Below, piece by piece: positions 26,319-39,100 of a stretch of 64,000 nucleotides of DNA (positions within the stretch are counted from its first letter, which is position 1; each line of letters starts with the position of its first letter). This DNA is from Struthio camelus (Eukaryota > Chordata > Aves > Struthioniformes > Struthionidae), in NCBI RefSeq assembly GCF_040807025.1, contig NC_090946.1:81900641-81964640 (forward strand), read 5' to 3'. Below the pieces are notes generated by a model. That model ran no database searches, was not told the origin of the DNA, and saw nothing but the letters and a program-made list of their open reading frames with translations. The position numbers and the translations under genes are program-made.

Positions 26319-26699
26319 AATTTAATAACTGGGCAACCACCACCAGCTGCAAAATAGTAATAAAACTACTTCACATGGCTTATAAGAAACACTAAATTAA
26401 TCTAATAAGGAAGTAATTTATCATTTCCAAGTCATGTCTAGCCAAATGAGGAGAAATATACTGAACTGGGCTTTAACCATGCAGTTCTTACTATTAGGTA
26501 TCAGGTTTGCACAGGAAAATAAGAGGAGACAGTGAGGAACTTCAGAGAGTCCTGAACAAGCCACGGGCAACATGATGACCTTTCCAGTTCACTGTTAATA
26601 AATGCCAAACCATTGCAAAGTTCATTGCAAGGACCCATTGCAAAGTTCTTATTTATGCGTCTCACCTTGGGCTGCTCCAAGAAGCCCTTGTAGTGCCAC

Positions 26700-27860
26700 A
26701 TGCTTAACCTCGAGCTCCTCATATCCCTAACTGTGTTAGCAAAGAGTCGATATAGCCTCTCTCAGTTCTGCTTAACAGCACAAGCTACACTTTCTTCATG
26801 TCTTTCCTAAAGAGACTTTCTGGTCCTCTAATTTTCCTAGAAGTCTTTCTGTGCATTTCCCTTGATTTAAATTCATCTTTTTTGATTGAGGGGACCAGGA
26901 CTGCGCACAAAGGTAGCCTTCAACCAGCATGCTGTGCAGTTGGGGTTATTTTTTCTGCAAGAAAATGCTTCATTTTGTTGTAGCTTAGAATCACATCGGC
27001 CATTCCCACAGCTGGCAAGTTACTTGCTAACAGTTATCCTCCACAAGAAGAATATGTCTTGACCCCTCCACCACTTCTAGTTGACAAGGCCTGGGCTCAT
27101 ATTACAAGTTCTTGTTATTAGTCCTTAATTAGGTTGTGCTCTTACATTTCATCCTATAGCATTAATAGAGCTCATGGCATCACCCAATTCCTTTACAGTA
27201 ATCGGGTCTGCAGTACTGTCAAGACCTCTTATCTAGGTAAATTCCACATGGTTCACGAGCATGCATCTCAGGGGGATATTTGTACCATTCATTCTACCAT
27301 TGACCTAGTCAGTGGGTCTGCAATAATTAGACTTTTCCCCAAGGCACTTCGCTTATCTTCTGCAGATACTTCTCTGCAATAAACTGCATATGGAGCAGAG
27401 AAAGGAGGCACAAATACCTAAGCTTGATACCCACATATTTTTTGCAAATACTCCTGACCTCTAGCTGTCTCTCTGATGTCATTAATGTCCATATTAAACA
27501 GAACCTGTCAAAGATATCTCTAGCGATCTCTAGCAGTCACCCACCTCCATGCTGAGATCTCTCGTCTCAACATACACAGTTGTCTCTCCTTCAGCCAGCT
27601 CCCTAACCAGCTAACAATACATATATTAACCCCCAGCATCATTACCTTTAATAATAAATTCCTGCAAGGTACAAAGTCAAATGTTTTACTTAAATTAGAT
27701 AGACTAGATCTGCTGCATTTCTCTTATCTAAGAAACAGTTATCGTATCAGAAAGAGATACGACATGTCTGTGCTGTAATCTACTGTTGATAAAATGATGA
27801 GGCAATTCATCCTTTGCTTCTGTGTCCTTAATTATTCTTTCCTTCAGAAAGTGTTTGGAG
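26700..27860 (-). mobile_element. Ancient CR1/L3-type LINE with reverse transcriptase remnants
   Basis: Translation of the - strand shows scattered but ordered pieces of a CR1-type reverse transcriptase. RT motif A survives at 27,710-27,670 as DLVYLNLSKTFDF, and a segment at 27,498-27,475 reads FNMDINDI, matching the FNIFINDL segment of the younger copy. Near 26,865-26,745 the - strand nucleotides resemble the RGLE...GLFSL...RRLRG coding segment. Stops and indels separate these blocks, so it is long dead. Element boundaries are approximate. The middle part, about 26,900-27,400, is poorly matched. The order of blocks agrees with one element read from high to low coordinates. Confidence 0.65.
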
Positions 27861-30800
27861 CTTTAGCAGAATAGTGAGTTCAAAGCAGCAAACCTCATAT
27901 TCCCCAGCCCACTTATCCTACACGCTTTTTTTAGTGTAAGTACTAAGCTAGCAACACAAAGCCCCAGCCTTCAAACTTTCAGGTCATTGGCTTGCCTTGC
28001 TATTGATACTGCAATTTCCATGTGCTCCTTTGCTACCAGAGACGAAAAAGCTGGTGGTCGTGGTTTTGTTTATCTCCTGGTTGGAATATGGAGCTTGCGG
28101 TAACTCTTGCCTCCTCCACCTTCACATGACTGTTTTCCTCTCACACCTCCCCAGTTTCTCTGTTAACTGTCTCAGTTCTGGAAACGCTAATGCTGTTAAC
28201 ACAGACTGCTACAGAGTCCTCTGCTTAACAGGAGCAAAAATGCAAGCAAAACACTAGACCACACAAGGAAAATAACACAGACAAAATTTGTAAACTACTG
28301 TGTGTGATCCCTCTCTATTTAGCATTTAGCACTGATTATGTTGTGTTAAGGAAGCATGAGACAGAAAGTGCAGAAAAAAGCAACGAAGAAAGAGTGAAGA
28401 CTTTGTAAACCATCATCTATTCACAGTTCTGATTTTTCTTACATGGGAGATAAACAGCAAGGAGCATGGTAACCTTGTGCAAACTGATGAGAGATCTACA
28501 GAAGGCAACACGAGGAGCCCTCTTCTCCTGAGAGACAATTCATGGAAATTAAACAGCAGCAACTTCTACACTGATAAAAGAACTTAACATAGAATTAGAC
28601 TGTTTAATTAATTGCCAATAAGCGCTATAGAGGCTAAAACAACAGGATTCAAAAAAGGACTGGAAGTTGATCTCATGACAGCAGAGTGCAAAAAATCATG
28701 TGTTCATGAATGTCTGCATATATCTATGTGTACCTTGTACACATATATATGTCTGTATATATATGTATACACAGACACAGACATACTCACCCCTGCTTTG
28801 TAGACATAAGTATATGAATATATATGCATATAAATACTTATATAAATGGTGTATCTAGAGTACAAAACAATATTTATGAATGATCTAGGGCTAGTGCAGA
28901 GCTGCTCTCTGGCTAGCTTTTACACATGCAGATTGAAGGAGAGTGGTAAACAAGTGCTCCAAAACCTGCTTGTGCCTAATGACTACTATTACTGCTGAGG
29001 GTCTTTCTACTTCAAAAGCATAAATGGCCTTAAAAATCAATTGACTTTTGATCCAGAGCCCACTAATAGCAGGGGAAAGACACCCAGTAGACAGGAGTTG
29101 AACCACCACACCCACAGCACACTTTTTGTTTCCTTAGTGCCAGGTAGCTATCTGCAAGGAAAGCATGACTGAAAACATCAAAGGAAGGAGATCTCTGTTT
29201 TGCGCTCCACAAATAACCCTGTGCTGCAGATCTGCCCTGATGAAAGCATCATTATCTGTCTTTTTTTCTTTCATAAAGAAAAGGAAAGAAAATTGTGAGA
29301 GTGCGGTCCTTGGACACACACACAGTTTGTTTTTCATGAGGTACTTCACACAGTCAGTCATTACCGCACCTCTACACCTCACCAGTGCTGGAAAGACTGC
29401 ATACAACTTGCTTGTTTCCACACTGTTCACAGTGAACTTGGGAAGACAACATTATTGGTCATCTCTGGCACTGGGCAAGCATGGAATGGACGGGAAGGTT
29501 CCAAAAGGGAGAAGATCCCAAAAAGGAGAAGGTCCCTGTCCTGGAGGTGCCATGTGCTGGAGTGCAGGATGCTAAAAGCCCACCTCAGTTAGGCTCCAGC
29601 CAGACCCAGCCTGACCAAAAGTAACAGATGGGACAGCTAACTTCAACATTTGGCTTCTTCTGACTGTGTAGATGGATGGGATCCACCTGACCTTCTAACA
29701 TACATATGAAGAACAGGAGTCATAGAGATGCCACTATGTTGTCTATTAAATGGCTTTTCAGGCACTTGTTAATGGCTTTATACCTTTATGGCAAAATGCC
29801 TTATTAGTAGGTGATGGCATCATGATATAAAAAACCACCAGCCTTGTACTGAGTTTCTCTAAATGCTGGGCTAGCTCCTTTCAGGGTAATACTTTCCACT
29901 CTACTATTCGGTAGATGAGGGATTTGTCGGGTGCCTCGGTGAAGCTCTCAGATAAATGGGTCCTATTGAAGCTGCTGATTGTATAAACTAGGATGACAAG
30001 GCCTTAGAAAAATGAATACTTTTAGAGTACGCCTAAGAAAATGGGTCTGAGAGAGAAGGGAAAGCAAGTCTACATCTATTGCTTCAGCATGAAGGAAAGT
30101 ATCTGTTCTCATGAAGGCCCAGCAGCACTCTGCAGCTTTCTCAAAATTCACCATCCCACTAAGGGATTCATTCTAATATTTAAATGTTAACTCTGGCAAA
30201 ACCAAAGAGGTTCCATCGAGATGATTTCATATTTCTAGATAAATATAATCTCAATTTACAAGCATATTATCCATGATAATTAGGAAAGTTGCTTCTTTCT
30301 GTAACTCCAAATTATATTTAACACAATCTTCTCGGGTGGAGATTATTCTCCTTTCCTGGTGGTCTTATAGTACCCCCATAAAGGTCTTGTCTTGAGCATG
30401 CACAGAGGTATCTCAGTTCTCAACAAGACAGAGCTGACCATCTCATATCTATGTTAAGACAAGTCCTACAGACACTGGCCACCTTCCTTGTAGGATTTCT
30501 CTGGTGGAAGAAGGTTAGGACACTTCAGTACGTCATATTGGCATGGTGTGCTCTCAGTATCTTTACTGAAGGAGGTAGTTCTCAGCTATGGTGTCCTGAA
30601 TGCAGACACACCAGGCTGCAGCCTTAAAAAACTGGTTTCTTCTTAAGCCTCTCTTTTACTCGGTCTGTGTTATGTGTATTTGAAACATCTGGAACAGCAG
30701 ACTTTGTTCCACTGCAAAATCTTATATTTCAGAAATGACTTGTTAACTGCACATCGTGGCTGATCTGTGATCCGCTAGCCTCCCACGTCTGATGCGTAGG

Positions 30801-31876
30801 GTCAGAACACACGGGAGAAGTCGAGGTGTTGTTTAGCACTCGCACTACATGCTGGCTTGTGTGCAAAGCCACACAGGTGGGAAGTGTGCCTCCCATCTCC
30901 AGCTTGGCACGACACTTCCCTACTTGCAGGAACCTGCTCCACATGGTCCTTGACACTGTGCCCAACCGTGCACGTGTCGTGTAATCCCATGTTTGCATTC
31001 CATTTTCTAAGCCGGCCTCGTGAGGCCTCTGGTTTCACACTGACATACATGGCTCTGGTTAAATGCTTTGGATTCCTTTAAAGCTCTGTCTGGAAAACAA
31101 ATTATTCATGGAGTTTATTAAACTCATGGCCTCTTTTCTAACACTTATTGCATTTCAGTCCTAGATGTAGTTATGTAGCTGTCTGGGACCAATCAAGGGT
31201 GCAACTTTTAGTAAACTGTTTAATGTTCTTAGTTTCTTCCTTCTCCCTATTGGGAAAGAAGAGAACAAGCGCCTCTTATCATATTTGGATAATTAAAGCA
31301 AAAAGGAAAATCATAGCCTCCACCGTCAACCTGGGAATTTTGCAAATGCAGAACACAGTCAAATACAACCATTTATCAGTCCTTGCCTAAGAATAGCTTT
31401 GTGAGCATCCCTTATCGTCCTTCCAATCAAAGACAGACAAGGCAAAACAATGCTATCTATGGCTAAAGTCACTGTGTCCTCCAATACCTCTCTTACTCTG
31501 CTTTATCTTTATATGCATTTTCACTAACATAATTTGCTTAGCTTTTTCTGGACATTAGTGGGAGGGGTTAGATTTTGCTTCTAAGCTCTCAGAACTTAGG
31601 AATCAACTGAGGCACCCACTCGTGAGTATCACCCTTGCTCTGTTCACAAAGTCAAAAATGTGGGAGCTATCTTTCCACCCTAGTAGATGTTGAAGGCGGG
31701 ACTGTATCAACTAATTAGATGTGGGCTACAACATGCAGTCCTCTGTTTCACTACACAGACCAAACCATCCCCGTTACATTTTTTCTTCATTAGTAAAGGT
31801 CCAACAAACAGCAACAAAAGGGAACTCACCTATTCTGTACAATTTCTTCCTGGCGTCTCTAAGCACTACAGTCTCT
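27861..31876. other. Intergenic DNA, no gene seen
   Basis: No exons were recognised. An AT-rich microsatellite-like stretch at about 28,738-28,850 carries repeated ATATATG and GTATATA units, with ACAGACACAGACATA in the middle. Nothing else stands out. Confidence 0.55.
28738..28850. repeat. Impure TA/TG/CA low-complexity tract
   Basis: Alternating purine-pyrimidine runs such as ACATATATATGT, CTGTATATATATGTATAC and GAATATATATGCATAT make up most of this stretch. It is an impure dinucleotide microsatellite with no sign of an associated element. Confidence 0.75.
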
Positions 31877-33118
31877 GCATGGATTCATAAAGGGGAAATT
31901 ATGCTTAATTAACCCAATGGCCTTCTATGATGGAATGACTGGCTGGGTAGATGAGGGCAGAGCAATGGATATTGTCTACCTGGACCTCAGCAAGGCTTTT
32001 GACACTGTCTCCCATCACATCCTTATAGGCAAGCTCAGGAAGTGCGGGCTGGATGAGTGGATGGTCAGGTGGATTGAGAACTGGCTGGATGGCCGAGCTC
32101 AGAGGGTTGTGGTCAGTGGCACAGAGTCTAGTTGGAGGCCTGTAGCTAGCGGTGTCCCCCAGGGGTAAATACTGGGTCTGGTTTTGTTTAATATATTCAT
32201 CAATGACCTGGAGGAAGGGACAGAGTGCACCCTCAGCAAGTTTGCTGATGATCCAACAATGGGAGGAGGGGCTGATGCACCAGAAGGCTGTGCTGCCATT
32301 CAGAGGGACCTGGACAGGCTGGAGAGCCGGGTGGAGAGGAACCTCATGAAGCTCAACAAAGGCAAGTGCAAGGTCCTGCACCTGGGGGGACTCACCCCAT
32401 GCAGCAGTACAGGCTAGGGGCTGCTCTGCTGAGAAGGACCTGGGAGTGCTGGTGGACAACAAGTTAAACATGAGCCAGCAGTGTGCCCTTGTGGCCAAGA
32501 AGGCCAATGGTATCTTGGGGTGCATTAGGCAAGAGTGTTGCCAGCAGGTGGAGGGAGGTGATCCCGCCCCTCTACTCAGCCCTGGTGAGGCCTCCCCTGG
32601 AGGACTGTGTCCAGTTCTGGGCTCCCCAGGACAAGAGAGACATGGCACTCCTGGAGAGAGTCCAGTGGAGGGCTACAGAGATGATGAGGGGACTGGAGCA
32701 TCTCTCCTATGAAGAAAGGCTGAGAGAGCTGGGCCTGTTCAGCCTGGAGAAGAGAAGACTGAGAGGCCATCTCATCAACGTGTACAAGTATCTGAAGGGG
32801 GAGTGTCAAGAGGATGAGGCCGGAGTCTTCTCCGTGGTGCCCAGTGACAGGACAAGAGGCAACAGGCACAAACTGGAGCACAGGAAGTTCCATCTGAACA
32901 TGAGGAAAAGCTTCTTTCCTGTGAGGGTGACAGAGCACTGGAACAGGTTGCCCAGAGAGGTGGTGGAGTCTCCTTCGCTGGAGATATTCAAAAGCTGTCT
33001 GGACACAATCGTGGGCAACATGCTCTAGAGGACCCTGCTAGAGGAGGAGGGTTGGACTAGATGATCTCCAGAGGTCCCTTCCAACCTCAACCATTCTGTG
33101 ATTCTATGCGATTCTGTG
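31877..33118 (+). mobile_element. CR1 LINE, longest copy, inactivated, with reverse transcriptase palm and thumb
   Basis: This is a 5'-truncated CR1 of about 1.24 kb in + orientation. From 31,917 it encodes the reverse transcriptase palm: motif A (VYLDLSKAFDTVSHH) near 31,974-32,015, then the SGVPQG motif just before 32,166, then [11 protein letters not shown] and the catalytic motif C, seen as FADD, near 32,240. The ORF2 C-terminus follows and ends at NML near 33,028. The tail has ATTCTGTGATTCTATGCGATTCTGTG. Inactivating changes are visible: an in-frame TAA at 32,166-32,168 directly after VPQG, a small deletion with frame change near 32,410-32,440, and a second frame change near 32,530. The endonuclease domain and 5' end are missing. 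Confidence 0.96.
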
Positions 33119-36100
33119 ATTTGCTCTTCCAATTTCAGTGGAAGATCCTGTGACACAGCACTATCATTATCACCTGTGGAAATTCAGCCTGAGACCTCCA
33201 TTATACCCTGGAGGGAGAAATTGAGAGATTCATATTCATTTCTGTAAGAGTCCAACTGCAAAGCTTATTAAGTGGCTATCATCGTGAGCCTTGCTGCATG
33301 GTGGGGTATGAAGGCTGGTACCTAAACTGACCCCATGCTTCACTGTTGTTTGATCTCTGTTTTCAAATTGTAGATGTGAGAGTCTAAAGGAATAAGAAAA
33401 CAACATTTGTTGGAAGAGGTAATATTTTAGATCTGAAAAAGGGCATATATTGAAGACTTCTCTGTTTTCTGCTTGTACTGGTTGGACCAATTAAAAATAC
33501 TACCGCTCTGTGCAGACCTCGCCTCACTAGTGAGTGTCGAGCCTGAGAAGAGATTCGAGATAGTCTGAAATAACAGTGAAGGCTGAATAATAAAATGAGC
33601 ATGGCAAGCAATGAGTTCTTCTCCTCTGGAAGTTGGCTGAAATCCTAAATCAATCCCTTTCATCCCAACAACTGGTTTGAAACTGCTAGTTCAAACTGAA
33701 AATAGTCAAAACCACCTCTTGAGAAATGGAGAGTTGACCCAACTGAAATTTGATCTACAGTGCATATCTTAAAAAGTTCCAGTAATCCTCATATAATTAT
33801 TATATGGTTGGTTGAGTTTTTTTTTTTTTTTTTACTCTCAAATGTGCACTTCAATAGAAAAACGCTCTTTATTTTTCTGTTTTATGAATAATACAAAAAT
33901 ACATTAATAATAAATGTTATTAATAAAATGGTCAAATATGTATTCCCCTCAAAATGCATAAGTTTGAAAGGAATGTCAAACAGATTGCTGGATGAATATT
34001 TGATATTTTAATTTATTGGGTAATTTCTTACAAGAATAGCTGAAGTCTCCAATTAGACTTCATACCCCTGGCCCTGCATCACATCTCCCACCAATTTATG
34101 CCATGTTCCTTCTGCTCCTATGAACCTGCCTCTCAAGGAAGACTGGTGGTTGCAAGACCAGCCATAAACTACCTTCATCCTGACACTAAGACTGTCAGTG
34201 GTGGGCTGTCCCTCAACACACAGTGAAACAGATACAGGGGACACTCACATACGGACAGAAATTAAATATATTAACCTCCTTGAAGGGAGCTGCCTGAAGT
34301 TCTATTTAAGTATTTTTTCCATCATATTGAGAACGACGTACATTTTTTCTCAGTCGTGTTATCCTGACTTTTCAACAACATGAAAAATAAATTTGATCCA
34401 AGCAGGAGGTAAACAGCACCCACCAGGGTTTCAATGGTGGCTCTCTCCCCATTCCTGCCGCTGCCTTTCGGCTCTTCCCGCTGGGAAAGCGGTAAAATAA
34501 GGCAGAGAAAAGGATGGAGCTGCCCCAAACAGGATCAACTTCGCATCACTTCCACTTGAGTTGTACTGGAAGAGATTTATGTTTCAGCTCAGAACAATCA
34601 CTTCCATTTTTCAGCCCGTCTTACTAGCTGCTTTGCAAGGATGAACAAGAGAGTACGGAAGGGGAAGAAAAGTGTGATTCACCTAAAGCAGGAATAGAAA
34701 AACATATTTTCTGAGAATAGATGAAAAAGGAGTAATTTTTATCTTGAATTCACCTGCGAGACTCATTGCCATAAGCTATTATTGAGGTGAACAGCCTTTT
34801 ACTGTTAACAATTATCAGACAGGTGTGTGGAGTATTAATGAATGGGATATAAATTAAAGGACTGATTTTTCAGAAAAACTTGGTGTCACATGGGCAATTA
34901 CAACCCTTTTTAAAAGCAAGGAGACATTTCCATTGACTTCAGCTGGACTGAACCTCTAAAAGCCTCTGCTCCCAAACTCCAGCCTCTTTTATTCTCATAT
35001 TCCTTTCACTGGCCTGAATCAGGCAGAATAATGCTGCTCAATTGAATGCAAAATGCTGAAGTGTTTGACATTAGTTCCTGTGAAGCTGAAGCCAATCCTG
35101 AATGGCACATGAGATTGACCCACTGTGGTATTTCCAGCGTGTACAGGAAAACTGCTGGAAGCACAGGTACGTTATGTTTTCAAAAGCATGTTGGCCCCCA
35201 AAGCACAGCGGTGGCACTTATTGCATTCTGGAGGTGTAACATAATCCAAGCAGATATTGCTGCACTTTCAAGAAGCGCATCCCCAAGGGCTTGGGGCATC
35301 TGTCTAAGTTGCTCCGGGTCGGCCCAAACAATTGCCTGTTAACCTTCACACAAACTGCGCTCCTCCAGGCACTGCAAGTTCCCCTGCCCTTTACAGTAAT
35401 GGTCTTAAAGCTCTTAAAAATTAAACGGTGTCCTTTCTCACATCTCTACTGTGCATCCTGGCTCCTCTTGTTACTCTGGATTCAGCTGAACGGGCTTCCA
35501 AGGGAGAGGGCTATTATCACCACGACAATTTGGAAAAATCTGCATTGCCTAAAACTGCTTTCCAACCCAGAACAATGGCGTGATTGTGAAGTCCTCCGCA
35601 TGGCCTTTCCTGGGCCACTGAGAAGCCTTTTTGAACGTTCAGCAGCAGTGTGCAGCGCGCCCCACCAATAAGGCTCGTTCCCCTCAGCTGGCAAGGTGAG
35701 GACCACGCTTTCCAGAGGGAAGCCAGACAGATGGTTCGTAAAAGATTGGATTTGAAGCTAGCACAGAGCTGACTAAGGTTTGCTCATTGCGGCAAGCCAG
35801 CCCTGCCAGCTTGGGGATGCGGAGGGGATCTTTAATTTGGGAAACAGAAGGCTGCTACTATAGACCATGAAGGTGGAGATGGTCTCATGGACCCACCAAA
35901 GCAGCCTTCAAGTTCTTCAGCTGTTATAAAACACAAAGCTGATCAAGACCATTGATTTGTTCAATGTCTGTGCAAGGTGCATTTGCCAATACACATGCAG
36001 ATACGAAATATAATTTCCACTATATGAAGAATAACGTAGTGAGGTTTGTATCTTGCCCTGCTAATCAGATAGGAGCATTTCCTTCACAGTTGTTAATGAC

Positions 36101-39100
36101 CTATTTCTAGGAAGGACTATTTGGCTTATTATCAAGCCTGAAAATGGCTCTGTCCTACCAAACTTACAGGGTAACAACATCACTAGAGTTACTTAGGCAG
36201 AGAAAGGGAATATTCCCTTGAGGAATGTGCTGAAATTCAGTATCTTGAGTGAATACCTTGAATTTAGGATTTACAAAGGGCTCTTTGTGCAAAAGTTTGA
36301 ATCTGAGTGAAATCTCAGGAAAAAATGAGTGTGTAGGGCTGTATTGGGCCCGGAAGGGAGATGGTCTTCACAGAAAGTAAAACACAGTCCACTTTTTGGA
36401 TAGGGGTCTGTGTGTCCTGACAACATTTCAGGTAAATGAAACAGAAAGAACATATTGGAGCGGGTCTGTAAGTACCTCAGGGTGGGAGTTTCTTGCATTT
36501 CTCTACATCTGTTACTTGGATCGTTGTTTTGTTACTCTGAGGCCTGCAGTAATTCACTTATTTCTTATTTTAATTTGAATGTTTGCTGTGAGGAGTGACA
36601 CTGAGACCTCTGGCAGGCTGCAGGCATTGCTTTCCCATGGGAGCAGTCAACCCAAAAGCAGACACTGATCCACTGCCACCAGACCCGGCTCCATGCACCA
36701 GGTTCAGGCCATGAAGTGAGAAGGGTTTCTTCAGCTATGCACTAGTTTGTAAGACGGTTTGCTAGTTGGCAGGGTAGCTGTCATAGGAAAGACGCCACCT
36801 CTGGGGCTAAAGAGAGGGGATTGCTGCAGCCTCAATGTGCAGCTCTGGTTTCGGCGTTATCCATATTACCCAGCCTGAGGCATAGAAGAGGGAAAACATG
36901 TGATGGTGAGTAAAGGTCTTCAGTTCCCACCATCAACCCAGAGACCATCCATCTCACAGGCCAGTTAAGCACGCCTTGTTGCAAGCAGCTTGGTTTCTCC
37001 CAGTAAGTATGGGGTTGGATGTCTGCTCTGGGAAGCTACCACCTTTCCAGTGTTCCAGGTTACCCATAAGTATAACCTAAAGCCTAAATTTCCTGAGTTT
37101 TTTGTTTTTCTAATTTTCAAAAAAGCTAACTCTTTTTGTCCAACACATGCTGTTGTACATGGCATGAGTTAGGAACACACTTTTCTCCTCCATTCTCTCC
37201 AGCAGGGACCTGGTCTGGCTTGGGGCCATGGTAAGGATCGGGGATCTGCATGTACAGCTTGAGATGCCTTCAGGAGTGTTAATCTTCCAGAATCCTTCAG
37301 AACCCATTCTTTCAAAGTGAATTTCCTTCAGGGCATCCCAAAGCCTCCATGTCAGAAAGGGAAGCTCTGGATTTTTGCCTCGGTGCCCCCAGCAGCTGCA
37401 CTGGCTCTCTGAAGTCAAGGTGAATTTCAGATCCAGATAAGCTCTTTCTCACCACTTTTGAGTGATAGGTGAACATCCTCAGCAAGTTACAGTGGAGTCT
37501 TGAGCAAAACACAATCTCAAACAACTACTTTATCGTGGTCTTAGCTATGCCCTGACTGCTTGCAAGTAGACACAGAAGGAAGCCTCCAAAGAAGTGAGCT
37601 CAGGTACGCTAGAGGCCACTCCAAGCTCAGATGCATCCTTTAATTCCCTGTTCCTCACTTTTCCTGCCAGTAGAATAGAGCCTTTGGTTCTGACTGCCTT
37701 GTAAAACACTGCCAAGTCTCAAAAGATGAACAGGCCTATTCAAGAGCTATGCATTATTAGTTTCATTAAGTAAGCTACGTTCCAGTGAGGAATTTTGTCC
37801 GATACATCACCAGTCAAAGTCACCAGCTCACTGTGAGGGGTACAAAGCTGAAGCTGATCAGCTTGAATACCAAAAGACATTAAAATCATCTCAAACATCT
37901 GTTTTATGTCAGTTGTTCTGGAGCAGCTTCGTTTTTCACTTCTGGCCCATTGAGTAGAGACTTGCTCAAACCTGTTTGTCCCCGTTTTTCTTCTGCAAGC
38001 GTATAGCTCCCATTAAAACCTTTCTTCATTTGGGCATAACCCCCCGCATCCCTCCACTAGCAAGATGACATTCATTACAAGCACAAGACTAATCCTTGGA
38101 TCCAGCAAGCAAAATCCATGCAGAAAGTTGAGAGTTACATGAGAGAAGAAGTCACATTCACTTCCCCAAGACCTCCGCTATTGAATTATTTAGTGTGCCT
38201 TTTGTCCCTGGAACAGAGAAAAGAAATTCGAAGTGAAATGCATAGACTTGACTGTCCTTTGAGCTCCCTTTTTTCCACTTGGAAGGTCATAGTCAGTAAA
38301 GCTATCATCACGTGGGAGAATGAGATTGTCTAAAATTTCACTGGGTCCTATATTATTGGCAACCTGTCTCCAGGAATAGTCTCTTATTTTTCCATTAGTG
38401 CCATGAATCTAGTGACACCTTGGAACTAACGGTGACTTAAAAGCAATGAGGAGGACCAAATTACACTTGTTTTACTGCAGTAAAATGCGGCTCTGGTGGC
38501 AGTGCTCTTTGGATTTGTCCCCTGGCAGGACTGGATCTACTAGGAGCTGGAAACAGTGCGGGGCTTGTTGAAGTGAATGGTCACAGCACCCATTTGCACC
38601 CAAGCTGAACTGACCTCTTTTATATCAGAAAGACCTTTCTTTAAAGCACCTGCTGGCAAAGCCATAGTCCTTCAAGCAATGCTGTCAAACTCGGTCACCA
38701 GTTCAGGGACAGCTAGCATGAAGATGGAGTAGAGCTGATCCTGGCTCCTGTGTGACTCCTTTTAATGTACTATTCACAAGGCCTAGAATAGATGAATAAA
38801 TAAGATGAAGCGCTTATACCCTGAATCCGTCACTTGAAGCTGCATGAAAGTCTTTGTGGCAGTTAGGGGCAGGCTGACGCGAGATGTTAACGATGAAGAT
38901 GAGAGAGAGTCTTTGTCAGTTAATCAGCGAGAGTCCCTGGCTTCACTCCCCAATTGGAATGACTTCCAGTTATCAATATTTAAAGGAAGTTAATAGCTCT
39001 GCTTATTGGGTGGGGATACAAAAAGCAGAGGCTGAGAACGTGTCCAGTTTCTCAAAAGACGACGCTGTGCTTGTGCTAGAGCACTAGCCCACAACAATCT

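Noticed and set aside
31905..32648. A 247-codon open frame on the - strand
   Set aside because: It is antisense to the CR1 reverse transcriptase region, which explains its length.
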